From Candidatus Latescibacterota bacterium (GTDB taxonomy: Bacteria > Krumholzibacteriota > Krumholzibacteriia > JACNKJ01), in NCBI GenBank assembly GCA_020633725.1, contig JACKDC010000001.1, positions 186,001 to 250,000 of the forward strand: a stretch of 64,000 nucleotides of DNA, read 5' to 3'. The translations under genes and the position numbers were made by a program. Each line of letters begins with the position of its first letter. Positions within the stretch are counted from its first letter, which is position 1. The notes below the pieces were generated by a model. It saw only the letters and a list, made by a program, of their open reading frames with translations, made no database searches and was not told where the DNA came from. Shown here in pieces: positions 55,215 to 63,629 of this stretch.

Positions 55215-56423
55215 GTGTACTTCTTCTTCTACTATCCGCTCGGGGTGCAGCGGCGCCCGGCGGGCCCCGCCTGGGCAACCTGGTCCCTCACGGGGATCAT
55301 GCTGACCGTCTTCCTCTACTTCCACACCCACCCGATGGCCGCGCTGCTGAACTGGGAGTGGTGGGTCTACTTCCCGCAGGCCAGCCTGCGGCCGGGGCTC
55401 TTCCTCTCGGTCTTCAATCACGTGGGCTGGATGCACATCGCCGGCAACCTGATCTACCTGTGGACCTTCGGCCCGAGCCTCGAGCGGGAGCTGGGCGGCG
55501 CGCGCTACCTGCTGCTCTTCGTCTTCCTCGGCGTGATGTCGAACCTGGCCCAGGGCCTCGTGTCCAGCACCCTGCTCACCGCGGGCGCCGGGCTCGGCGT
55601 CGTGGGCGCGTCGGGTGCGATCTCTGGCCTGCTGGGGCTCTTCGTCCTGCGCTTTCCCTACGCGCGCATCCGCACCGCCTGGGTGCTCTTCAGCCCGCTC
55701 TACGGCCAGGTGAAGAGCGGCGTGGTGGCGATCCCCTCGCTGCTGGCCGTGGGCAGCTGGGTGGCGCTGCAGCTCGTCCACGTGGGGGCCAAGGCTCTGG
55801 GCGGGGCGGACGGCACGGCCTATGGCGCCCACCTGGGCGGGCTGGTCACGGGCCTGCTGCTGGGCTGGGCGCTGAAGCTGCCGCGCGAGGGGCGCCAGTT
55901 CGGGCTGCGCCACGCGGCCGAGCGCCGTCTGGAGCGCGGGGACTGGATGGGGGCCTACGAGGCCATCCAGCCGCTGCTCGAGGCCGACGATCCCGAGGAC
56001 CTCTGCCTCGGCGCCCGCTGCGCCCGGCTGCTGGGCTTCGGGACGGTGGGCCGCGGCCTCTATCACCGCGCCGTGCGGGGGGCCCTGGCCCAGGACGACG
56101 AGGTCGGCGCCGCCACGGTCTACGCGGAGGCGCTGGGGGGCTACCCGGACCTGGCCTTCCCCGAGCCCCAGCTCTACCGGCTGGCGCTGGGCCTGGACCG
56201 CCTGGGACGTCCCCGGGCCGCCCTCCGGGCCATGGAGATCTTCCGCGCGCTCTACGGCGACTCCGAACGCATGCCCCTGGTGCTACTGCGCGCCGCCCGC
56301 CTGGAGGAGGGGGTGGATCCGGACCGCGCCCGGGCCCTCTACGACGAGCAGCTCCGCCGCTGGCCGCAGTCGCCCTACGGGGGCCTGGCCCGGCGGGCGC
56401 TGGAGACGCTGGAGAACGTCTGA
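55215..56423 (+). CDS. rhomboid intramembrane serine protease with TPR-like tail
   Basis: The 402-aa protein has a rhomboid core (about 20-225) with the serine of the catalytic dyad as S133 in GASGAISG and H206 in YGAHLGG. The conserved loop/helix NHVGWMHIAGNLIYLW (about 71-86) is also present. The C-terminal 170 residues are helical repeats (RLERGDWMGAYEAIQPLL, LGLDRLGRPRAALRAME, ARLEEGVDPDRARALYDEQL) that look like TPRs. It cleaves membrane-protein substrates, identity unknown. GTG 55215 follows GGAAGGA; longer upstream frames are not supported. Confidence 0.88.
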   Translation: MYFFFYYPLGVQRRPAGPAWATWSLTGIMLTVFLYFHTHPMAALLNWEWWVYFPQASLRPGLFLSVFNHVGWMHIAGNLIYLWTFGPSLERELGGARYLLLFVFLGVMSNLAQGLVSSTLLTAGAGLGVVGASGAISGLLGLFVLRFPYARIRTAWVLFSPLYGQVKSGVVAIPSLLAVGSWVALQLVHVGAKALGGADGTAYGAHLGGLVTGLLLGWALKLPREGRQFGLRHAAERRLERGDWMGAYEAIQPLLEADDPEDLCLGARCARLLGFGTVGRGLYHRAVRGALAQDDEVGAATVYAEALGGYPDLAFPEPQLYRLALGLDRLGRPRAALRAMEIFRALYGDSERMPLVLLRAARLEEGVDPDRARALYDEQLRRWPQSPYGGLARRALETLENV

Positions 56424-56476
56424 TGGGGTGAACGGCACGCCGCTTGAACCCGCGTGAGCGGCGCGCCGGCCTCGCC

Positions 56477-56504
56477 TCCCCGGGGACCGACGCAAACCCG
56501 GGGA
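56477..56504 (+). terminator. possible hairpin terminator after the rhomboid gene
   Basis: TCCCCGGG (56477-56484) pairs with CCCGGGGA (56497-56504) around a 12-nt loop. There is no T-run, so rho-dependent or no termination is equally possible. Confidence 0.3.
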
Positions 56505-56517
56505 AATGCGAAACTTG

Positions 56518-56546
56518 TTGATAACGCATGGATTCGCGGGTAGATT
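56518..56546 (+). promoter_or_regulatory. promoter candidate for radC-mreBCD-mrdA-rodA
   Basis: TTGATA (56518-56523) and TAGATT (56541-56546) are 17 nt apart. A perfect 8-bp hairpin (56559-56566 with 56570-56577, loop CGG) lies between it and the radC ribosome site. Confidence 0.5.
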
Positions 56547-56591
56547 GGCGCCGGTTGACAGCGGGGCGGCCCCGCTGCCAACGGAGTGGAC

Positions 56592-57263
56592 GTGAGCGGC
56601 CGAGGCGCGCGCGACGAGCGCTGGCGTCATGCCTTGCTGAACGAGGCGCCGCCGGGCCACTCGCCTCAGCGTTTGCTGGCGGCGCTGCTGTCGCCCGGGG
56701 GCGTGGAACGTCCCGAGCGCCTGAGCGGCCGCGTGCTGCGCCACTTCGGCGGCCTGCGCGGGCTGGCGGCGGCCTCGCCCTCGGAGCTCCTCGCCTGCGG
56801 GGAACTCGGACCCGGCGGCGCCGCGCGGCTGACGGCCTGTTTCGCGCTGGGGCGCCAGGCGGCGCGGGTGGTGCTGGGGAAGCGTCCGGCCATCCACGCG
56901 CCGGAGGACGTGGCCGCCCTCCTGGCGACGGACATGGCCGGGCTGCGCCAGGAGCAGTTCCGGGTGCTGCTGCTCGACAGCAAGCACCGCGTGGAGCGAG
57001 AGGTGCTGGTGGCCATGGGCGGGCTGAACGCCGCCGTGGTGCACCCGCGCGAGGTGCTGAGGCCGGCCATCCTCAGCGCCGCAGCGGCCATGGTGATGGT
57101 GCACAACCATCCGTCGGGCGACCCCGAGCCGAGTGAAGAGGACCTGCGCCTCACCGCCCGGTTCCATGACGCCTGCCGCCTGATGGGGATCGAGCTGCTC
57201 GATCACGTCATCCTCGGCGGCGCCGAGCACGTGAGCCTCAGGGAGCGAGGGCTGATGCCCTAG
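56592..57263 (+). CDS. radC: RadC/JAB-domain protein
   Basis: The 223-aa protein has an N-terminal helix-hairpin-helix-like region (about 20-85) and a C-terminal MPN/JAB domain with the zinc motif HNHPSGDPEPSEED (H-x-H-P...S-x2-D), full and intact. RadC was once called a DNA-repair protein; its true role is unresolved. GTG 56592 has CGGAG 5 nt upstream; GTG 56586 would overlap that site. It precedes mreB, as in Bacillus. Confidence 0.92.
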   Translation: MSGRGARDERWRHALLNEAPPGHSPQRLLAALLSPGGVERPERLSGRVLRHFGGLRGLAAASPSELLACGELGPGGAARLTACFALGRQAARVVLGKRPAIHAPEDVAALLATDMAGLRQEQFRVLLLDSKHRVEREVLVAMGGLNAAVVHPREVLRPAILSAAAAMVMVHNHPSGDPEPSEEDLRLTARFHDACRLMGIELLDHVILGGAEHVSLRERGLMP

Positions 57264-57282
57264 CCGGAGAGGGGATGGAGCC

Positions 57283-58317
57283 TTGTTCGCACAGATCGCC
57301 CGCTACTTCACGAACGACATCGCCATCGATTTGGGCACGGCCAACACGCTGGTCTTCGTGAAGGGCGAGGGCATCATCATCAACGAGCCCAGCGTGGTGG
57401 CGGTGAACGCGCACACCCGCAAGGTCTACGCCGTGGGCGCCGAGGCCAAGCTCATGCTGGGGCGCACCCACCAGGACATCGAGGCGATCCGGCCGCTCAA
57501 GGACGGCGTGATCGCCGACTTCGCCATCACCGAGGTCATGCTGCGCGCGTTCATCCAGAAGGCCAAGAAGAAGCGCAGCTTCATCCGGCCGCGGATCATC
57601 ATCTGCGTGCCCAGCGGCATCACCGAGGTGGAGAAGCGCGCGGTGCGCGACTCGGCCGAGCACGCCGGCGCGCGCGAGGTCTACCTGGTCAGCGAGCCCA
57701 TTGCAGCTGCCATCGGCGTTGGCCTGCCAGTCGACAAGCCCACGGGCAACATGATCGTGGACATCGGCGGCGGCACCAGCGAGATCGCCGTCATCGCGCT
57801 GAACGGCATCGTGGCCGACACGTCGATCCGCGTGGCGGGCGACGAGATGGACGAGGCCATCGTCAACTACGTCAAGCGCAAGTACAACCTCATGATCGGT
57901 CAGCAGACCGCCGAGTCGATCAAGAAGCAGATCGGCAGCGCCCATCCCTCGGTCAAGAACATGACCATGGAGGTCAAGGGCCTGCACCTGGTGGACGGCC
58001 TGCCCAAGACCCTGCGCATCTCGTCGGAGGAGGTGCGCGAGGCGCTGGAGGAGCCGCTGAGCGAGATCGTCGAGGCGCTGAAGCGCAGCCTCGAGCAGAC
58101 GCCGCCGGAGCTGGCCGCGGACATCGTGGACCGCGGCATCGTGCTCACCGGCGGCGGCAGCCTGCTCAAGGGCATCGACGTTCGCCTCAAGGACGAGACC
58201 GCCCTGCCCATCAACCTCGTGGAAGATCCCCTCTCCTGCGTCGTGCTGGGCACGGGCAAGATCCTCGACAACATCGAGGAGTACGAGCAGGTGATCATGC
58301 GAGGAAGCGACAGCTGA
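57283..58317 (+). CDS. mreB: rod-shape actin homologue MreB
   Basis: MreB polymerises under the membrane and guides the elongasome. The 344-aa protein has phosphate-1 motif DLGTANTLV (residues 16-24) and phosphate-2 DIGGGTSEIAV (about 161-171). The start is TTG 57283; an ATG at 57275 is out of frame. GGAGAGGGG upstream serves as the ribosome site. Confidence 0.97.
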   Translation: MFAQIARYFTNDIAIDLGTANTLVFVKGEGIIINEPSVVAVNAHTRKVYAVGAEAKLMLGRTHQDIEAIRPLKDGVIADFAITEVMLRAFIQKAKKKRSFIRPRIIICVPSGITEVEKRAVRDSAEHAGAREVYLVSEPIAAAIGVGLPVDKPTGNMIVDIGGGTSEIAVIALNGIVADTSIRVAGDEMDEAIVNYVKRKYNLMIGQQTAESIKKQIGSAHPSVKNMTMEVKGLHLVDGLPKTLRISSEEVREALEEPLSEIVEALKRSLEQTPPELAADIVDRGIVLTGGGSLLKGIDVRLKDETALPINLVEDPLSCVVLGTGKILDNIEEYEQVIMRGSDS

Positions 58318-58318
58318 G

Positions 58319-59191
58319 ATGGCTCTCCCCGCCTTCCTGCAGCGGCACCGCGACCGCGCGGTGCTACTGGCCTGCGTCCTGGCCTCCATCACCCTGATGC
58401 GCCTGCCCGACGACCTGCGCATGACGCTCGCCCGCGGCCTCGGCACCGTGGTCTACGCGCCGGCCGACGGCGCGATCTGGCTGGGCGGCCACCTGCGGCG
58501 GCTGCACGGCGAGAACGAGGCCCTGCGCGAGCGGCTCATGACCCTGGCCGACGAGTGGCGCCGGGGCGAGGAGTATCGCAAGGAGGCGATCCGCCTCAGG
58601 CGCCTGCTGGAGTTCCGCGACCGTGAGAGCTATCGCTTCCTGCCCGCGGAGCTCCTGAGCTACCCGCTCGACTTCCGCGAGCGCAACCTGCTGCGCATCG
58701 ACCGCGGGCGGCGCGACGGCCTCGAGGAGGGCATGCCGGTGGTGAGCCCGGCCGGTCTCATCGGCGCGGTCTTCGCCGTGCACGAGCGCACGGCCGAGGT
58801 GCAGCTCCTGGCCAGCAAGGACTTCGCCGTGAGCTGCCGCGACCGCCGCAGCCGCGTGCTGGGCGTGCTCAAGTGGGACTCGCGCCGGGGCTTTCACATC
58901 GATCGCGTGGATCTGGGCGAGGACGTGCAGGTGGACGACATCTTCATGACCAGCGGCCTGGGCAGCCGCTTCCCCGAGGGCTTCCTGCTGGGCCGCGTGA
59001 CGGCCGTGGACGCTCCGCCCGGCGCCCTGCGCCAGGAGATCGCGCTGGAACCCGCGGTGCCGCTGCCGCGTCTGGAGGACGTGTTCGTCGTCACGGCGGT
59101 CAGTCCCCACGCGCCCGGCTTCCCGCTGCCCGCCGAGGCGCCGGACTCCAGCGCGCAGCGGGGCGGCGGCGGCGAAGGCGGCGGGCCATGA
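58319..59191 (+). CDS. mreC: rod-shape protein MreC
   Basis: MreC is a bitopic membrane protein linking MreB to periplasmic synthases. The 290-aa protein has one N-terminal membrane helix (about 14-31), a coiled coil (GENEALRERLMTLADEWRRG, about 62-81) and the two-barrel periplasmic domain with IDRGRRDGLEEGMPVVSPAGLIG (about 124-146). A G/A/P/S-rich tail follows. Its end overlaps mreD by 4 nt. Confidence 0.94.
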   Translation: MALPAFLQRHRDRAVLLACVLASITLMRLPDDLRMTLARGLGTVVYAPADGAIWLGGHLRRLHGENEALRERLMTLADEWRRGEEYRKEAIRLRRLLEFRDRESYRFLPAELLSYPLDFRERNLLRIDRGRRDGLEEGMPVVSPAGLIGAVFAVHERTAEVQLLASKDFAVSCRDRRSRVLGVLKWDSRRGFHIDRVDLGEDVQVDDIFMTSGLGSRFPEGFLLGRVTAVDAPPGALRQEIALEPAVPLPRLEDVFVVTAVSPHAPGFPLPAEAPDSSAQRGGGGEGGGP

Positions 59192-59697
59192 GCGAGAACC
59201 GCTGGCAGTTCTTCATCCTGCTGCTGGCCGCGCTCTTCCACCCCATCGTGGAGCGCTGGCTCCGGCCCTGGGGGCTCAGCGTGGACTACCCCTTCCTGGT
59301 GGTCTTCTGGATCGCGCTCAGGCGGGGACGCACGCCCGGCGCCTTCTACGGCTTCTTCATCGGCCTGCTGCGCGACCTCGGCAACTTCTCCATGCTCGGC
59401 GCGAGCGCGCTGGCCTACGCGCTGGTCGGCTACGCCGTGGGCGACCTGCGCGAGAAGGTGGACCGCGACAACCTCGGCACCCGGCTGGTGCTGCTGGCGG
59501 CGGCCGTGCTCGCCACGCAGGCCGTGATCCTGCTGCCGCGCAGCGGCTGGTCGGTGGGCAGCGCGCTCTGGGCCTGGGCCCGCTACGCGCTGGCGGGGGC
59601 GCCGCTGAACGCCCTCGTCTACGCCTTCGTGCTCCTGGTGGTGCATCTCATCCGGGAGGGAACCCGTCTCCTCAATGAACCGGCACAGCGGTCCTAG
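59188..59697 (+). CDS. mreD: rod-shape protein MreD
   Basis: MreD is a small polytopic membrane protein of the elongasome. The 169-aa product has five predicted hydrophobic segments and the family-like GAFYGFFIGLLRDLGN (about 51-66). ATG 59188 overlaps the mreC stop. Its end overlaps mrdA by 23 nt. Confidence 0.9.
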   Translation: MSENRWQFFILLLAALFHPIVERWLRPWGLSVDYPFLVVFWIALRRGRTPGAFYGFFIGLLRDLGNFSMLGASALAYALVGYAVGDLREKVDRDNLGTRLVLLAAAVLATQAVILLPRSGWSVGSALWAWARYALAGAPLNALVYAFVLLVVHLIREGTRLLNEPAQRS

Positions 59698-61507
59698 CGA
59701 GGGTTCCGATCAGGGACGCGCCCGGCGCATCATGCTGCTGTCGGGCCTGCTCCTGTTCGTGCTCGTCGCGCGGCTCTTCCAGATACAGGTGATCTCGTCG
59801 GGGGGCTATCTCCGCCTCTCGCGGGACAACCAGTTCCGGCAGATTCGCGTCGCGGCCCCGCGGGGGCTCATCCTCGACCGCAACGGGAGCGTGCTGGCCA
59901 AGAACGTCGCCGCCTGCGAAGCCAGCGTGTCGGCGCGCAGCCTCGAGCAGCGTCCGGAGACGCTGCCGCGCCTCGCCGCCATGCTGGGACGGGACGCCGA
60001 CGCCCTGCAGGCGGTGGTGGACCGCGGCCTCGAGGACGCCCGGCCCCGGATCGTGCTGGACCGCGACCTGGACAAGCCCTCGATCCTCGTGCTCGAGGAG
60101 CAGCTGCCCACCCTGCCCGGCCTCGTGCTGCGCGACTGGGCCCGGCGGCGCTACCCGCGCGGGGACCTGATGGCCCACGTGCTCGGCTACGTGGGCGAGG
60201 TGCGCGAGGAGGAGCTCGAGCCCGGCTCCGCGGATCCGCGCGCCTACCGGCCCGGCGATCTGGTGGGGCGCGCGGGCGTCGAGAAGACCTACGAGCCCTT
60301 CCTGCGCGGCGCGGAGGGCAAGACCATGATCCTCGTCAACGCGCGCGGCGCCGAGCTGGAGACCGTGCAGTCCCTGGCGCCGGAACCGGGCAGCAACGTC
60401 GTGCTCACCCTCGACCTCGCGCTCAGCGCCGAGCTCGACAGCGCCCTCGCCTTCTGGGGCGCGGGGGCCGGCGTGGTGATGGACGTCCACACCGGCGAGA
60501 TCCTGGCGGCGGCGAGCCGCCCGTCCTTCGACCCGAATCTGCTGGTGGGGGGCATCCCCGCGCCGCTCTGGCAACGCCTCAGCGAGGATCCCGGCAAGCC
60601 CCTCTTCAACCGCATCTCGCAGGCCACCTACGCGCCGGGCAGCACCTTCAAGCCCATCGTGGCGCTGGAGGGCCTCGAACGCGGCGTGGTGAACCGCGAC
60701 AGCCGCTTCCGGCCCTGCACCGGGGGCCTGCGCCTCGGGCGCCGCACCTTCCACTGCTGGGATCGCGGCGGCCACGGCAGCGTCGGCGCGGTGGGGGCGA
60801 TCAGCCAGAGCTGCGACGTCTACTTCTACCAGCTCGGCGAGGAGCTGGGCGTGGACCGGATGGCCGAGGAGTCGCGGCGCTTCGGACTCGGCGAGGCCAC
60901 GGGCGTGGACCTGGACGGCGAAGCGCGCGGCCTCGTGCCCGACCGCGACTGGTACAACCGCCGCTTCGGCGAAGGCAAGTGGACCACCGGCAACGTCTGG
61001 AACGTCGCCATCGGCCAGGGCGAGGTGCTCGTCACGGTGCTGCAGATGGCCCGCCTCTACGCGGCGCTGGGCAACGGCGGCTTCCTGCCCGTTCCGCGCC
61101 TGCGCCATCACGTGGAGGACGCCGCGGGCAACACGGTCATCCCGTTCTCGCCGAGCCGGGGCGAGCGCATCCGCCTGGACACCCGCGCGCTGCGCGTGGT
61201 GCGCGAAGGCCTCGTGGACGTCTTCGCCGACGAGGACGGCACCGCCAACGGCAGCGCCATCGACGACTTCCCCATGGCCGGCAAGACGGGAACCGTGCAG
61301 AATCCCCACGGGGCCGAGCACGCCTGGTTCTGCGGCTACGCCCCCGCCGACGATCCCCAGATCGCCATCGCCCTGCTGGTCGAGCACGGCGAGCACGGCA
61401 GCGACATCGCGCCCATCTTCCGCCAGCTGGTGGCGACCTGGTTCCATCTCGACGTGACGCCCCTGCGCCGGGGGCGCCGCAGCGCAGGCCAGGGAGGACG
61501 CGAGTGA
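59675..61507 (+). CDS. mrdA: penicillin-binding protein 2 (elongation transpeptidase)
   Basis: PBP2 cross-links peptidoglycan during side-wall growth. The 610-aa protein has an N-terminal membrane helix, a pedestal domain with APRGLILDRNGSVLAKN (about 59-75) and the transpeptidase domain with SxxK as STFKP (serine near 323), SxN-type SQSCDVYFY (near 373) and KTG as GKTGTVQ (near 535). ATG 59675 lies inside mreD. Its TGA overlaps rodA GTG by 4 nt. Confidence 0.96.
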   Translation: MNRHSGPSEGSDQGRARRIMLLSGLLLFVLVARLFQIQVISSGGYLRLSRDNQFRQIRVAAPRGLILDRNGSVLAKNVAACEASVSARSLEQRPETLPRLAAMLGRDADALQAVVDRGLEDARPRIVLDRDLDKPSILVLEEQLPTLPGLVLRDWARRRYPRGDLMAHVLGYVGEVREEELEPGSADPRAYRPGDLVGRAGVEKTYEPFLRGAEGKTMILVNARGAELETVQSLAPEPGSNVVLTLDLALSAELDSALAFWGAGAGVVMDVHTGEILAAASRPSFDPNLLVGGIPAPLWQRLSEDPGKPLFNRISQATYAPGSTFKPIVALEGLERGVVNRDSRFRPCTGGLRLGRRTFHCWDRGGHGSVGAVGAISQSCDVYFYQLGEELGVDRMAEESRRFGLGEATGVDLDGEARGLVPDRDWYNRRFGEGKWTTGNVWNVAIGQGEVLVTVLQMARLYAALGNGGFLPVPRLRHHVEDAAGNTVIPFSPSRGERIRLDTRALRVVREGLVDVFADEDGTANGSAIDDFPMAGKTGTVQNPHGAEHAWFCGYAPADDPQIAIALLVEHGEHGSDIAPIFRQLVATWFHLDVTPLRRGRRSAGQGGRE

Positions 61508-62796
61508 AGCTCCAGATCGGCGTCATCGACCTGCGCACGCTGCTGCCCTGGCTGGCGATTCTCGTCTTCAGCCTGCTCATGCTCTACTCCGTCAGCTCGC
61601 CGCCGGGCGACTTCGACCTGGGCGACGAGCGCGCCGCCTACACGGTGAGCCGCATCTTCTTCGAGCGGCAGCTGCTCTGGGTGGCCCTGGGCGTGGTGAC
61701 GATGCTCGTCAGCGCGGCCGTGCCCTTCCGCGTCTACAAGGACTACTTCGCCTGGCTGCTCTACGGCGGCGGACTGCTGGTGCTCGTCGCGCTGCTGGCG
61801 CTGCCGCCCCTGCGCGGGGACACGCACCGCTGGCTGGTGCTGGGGCCGGTGAGCCTGCAGCCCTCGGAGTTCTTCAAGGCGGCGCTCATCATCATGCTGG
61901 CCTCGTTCCTGGCCGGACGCCGCGGCGATCCCGACCGGCTCTCGCAGCTCCTGCTCACGCTGGCGCTGGTGCTGCCGCCCACGCTGCTCGTGCTGCGTCA
62001 GCCCGACCTGGGCACGGCGCTCACCTTCATCTGGCTGATGTTTCCCATGCTGCTCTGGCGGGGGCTGTCGCTGCGCCGGCTCATCATCATGACGGCGCCG
62101 CTGCTCAGCGGCGCGATCGTCCTCTACGGGGAGACGCGCGCGCACGAGGGACTCGGCGCCGCGCACCTGGTCTGGGCCCTGCTCATGCTGGGGCTCTTCC
62201 TGCTCATGCTCTTCTCGCCGCGGGTGCCGCTGGTGGAGCGCATCGGGTTCATGGTGGCCAGCATCGGCGTGGGCCTCGTCGTGCCGCGCATCTGGGCGGG
62301 GCTGCTGCCCTACCAGCAGAAGCGGATCCTCGTCTTCTTCGACCCGGAGCTGGATCCGCTGGGCGCGGGCTATCAGATCTTCCAGTCGAAGGTCGCCATC
62401 GGCTCGGGCGGACTGCTGGGGCGCGGTTTCCTGCAGGGGACGCAGAAGGGCCTGGCCTTCCTGCCGGCGCGGCACACGGACTTCATCTTCTCGGTGGTGG
62501 GGGAGGAGTTCGGCTTCGTGGGCGCGCTGGTGCTGCTCGGGCTCTACGGCTTGCTCATCCTGCGCGGCTTCCAGGTGGCGGGGCGCGCGCGACATCCCTT
62601 CGCGCAGCTGCTGGCGGTGGGGATCAGCTCCTACCTGCTCTTCCACGTGTTCGTGAACATCGCCATGACCACCGGCCTCGCGCCGGTGACGGGCCTCCCC
62701 CTGCCCGGCATGAGCTTCGGCGGCAGCGTGCTCGTGGCCACGAGCTTCCTGCTGGGGCTGCAGATGAACATCGCCCGGAACTGGGGCCGCTACTAG
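61504..62796 (+). CDS. rodA: SEDS peptidoglycan polymerase RodA
   Basis: RodA is the glycosyltransferase partner of PBP2 in the elongasome. The 430-aa membrane protein has about ten helices and the SEDS signatures LVLGPVSLQPSEFFKAALI (about 116-134) and HTDFIFSVVGEEFGFVGA (about 325-342), plus TGLPLPGMSFGGS near the C-terminus. The length is slightly above E. coli RodA (370 aa), partly from a loop around residue 30. GTG 61504 overlaps the mrdA stop. Confidence 0.96.
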   Translation: MKLQIGVIDLRTLLPWLAILVFSLLMLYSVSSPPGDFDLGDERAAYTVSRIFFERQLLWVALGVVTMLVSAAVPFRVYKDYFAWLLYGGGLLVLVALLALPPLRGDTHRWLVLGPVSLQPSEFFKAALIIMLASFLAGRRGDPDRLSQLLLTLALVLPPTLLVLRQPDLGTALTFIWLMFPMLLWRGLSLRRLIIMTAPLLSGAIVLYGETRAHEGLGAAHLVWALLMLGLFLLMLFSPRVPLVERIGFMVASIGVGLVVPRIWAGLLPYQQKRILVFFDPELDPLGAGYQIFQSKVAIGSGGLLGRGFLQGTQKGLAFLPARHTDFIFSVVGEEFGFVGALVLLGLYGLLILRGFQVAGRARHPFAQLLAVGISSYLLFHVFVNIAMTTGLAPVTGLPLPGMSFGGSVLVATSFLLGLQMNIARNWGRY

Positions 62797-62813
62797 GTCG
62801 CAAGGAGGACCGC

Positions 62814-63629
62814 GTGCATCCCGATCTCTTCCGCCTCGGTCCCTTCACGCTGCACGCCTACGGCACCATGCTCGCGCTCAGCTTCCTCGCCGGCGTGCTG
62901 CTGGCCCGCGCGCGCGCGCCGAAGCGCGGCGTGGCCGAGCGGGACGTCATGGATCTCTTCCAGCTCCTCGTGCTCAGCGCCATCGTCGGCGCGCGGATCC
63001 TCTTCGTCGTCTTCCACCTGGACGCCTACGCGGGCCGCTGGTGGCACATGGCCGCCATCTGGGAGGGCGGGCTCACGCTCTACGGCGGCATCCTGCTCTG
63101 CTTCGTGAGCGCCTGGCTCTTCCTGCGCCACCGCAAGGTGCCCTTCCTGCGCATGGCGGACGTCATGGCCCCGAGCCTTGGCCTCGGCATCATGCTCACG
63201 CGCATCGGCTGCTTCCTGAACGGCTGCTGCTACGGCCTGCCGACGCACTCGCCGCTGGGCGTCTGCTTCCCGCCCCACAGCGAGGCCGAGCGCACGGCCG
63301 CCTCCCTCGCGACGGGGCACGGCTTCGCCGGCGACTGCATCCCGATCCATCCGGCGCAGCTCTACTCGTCGCTGGGCGGTCTGGTGATCCTGGTGACGCT
63401 CCTCGCGCTGGATCGGCGGCGGCCCTACGAGGGCTTCACCTTCGCGAACTTCCTGCTGCTCTACGCCGTGCACCGCTTCACCGTCGATCAGTTCCGCTAC
63501 TACGAGGACGCGATGACCGTCTGGTCCCTCAGCGTGAACCAGTGGCTGAGCATCGGCTTCCTGGTGGCGGGCATCCTGCTGCACTGGCGCCTGCGCCGGG
63601 GCCGCGGGCGCGTGCTGGACGTCGCCTGA
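62814..63629 (+). CDS. lgt: prolipoprotein diacylglyceryl transferase
   Basis: Lgt adds diacylglycerol to the lipobox cysteine of prolipoproteins, such as the peptide-binding lipoprotein encoded at 49.2 kb. The 271-aa membrane protein has GGLTLYGGILL (about 85-95) and LTRIGCFLNGCCYGLPT (about 126-142), the family signature. GTG 62814 follows AAGGAGGA. Its TGA overlaps the aroE ATG. Confidence 0.96.
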   Translation: MHPDLFRLGPFTLHAYGTMLALSFLAGVLLARARAPKRGVAERDVMDLFQLLVLSAIVGARILFVVFHLDAYAGRWWHMAAIWEGGLTLYGGILLCFVSAWLFLRHRKVPFLRMADVMAPSLGLGIMLTRIGCFLNGCCYGLPTHSPLGVCFPPHSEAERTAASLATGHGFAGDCIPIHPAQLYSSLGGLVILVTLLALDRRRPYEGFTFANFLLLYAVHRFTVDQFRYYEDAMTVWSLSVNQWLSIGFLVAGILLHWRLRRGRGRVLDVA

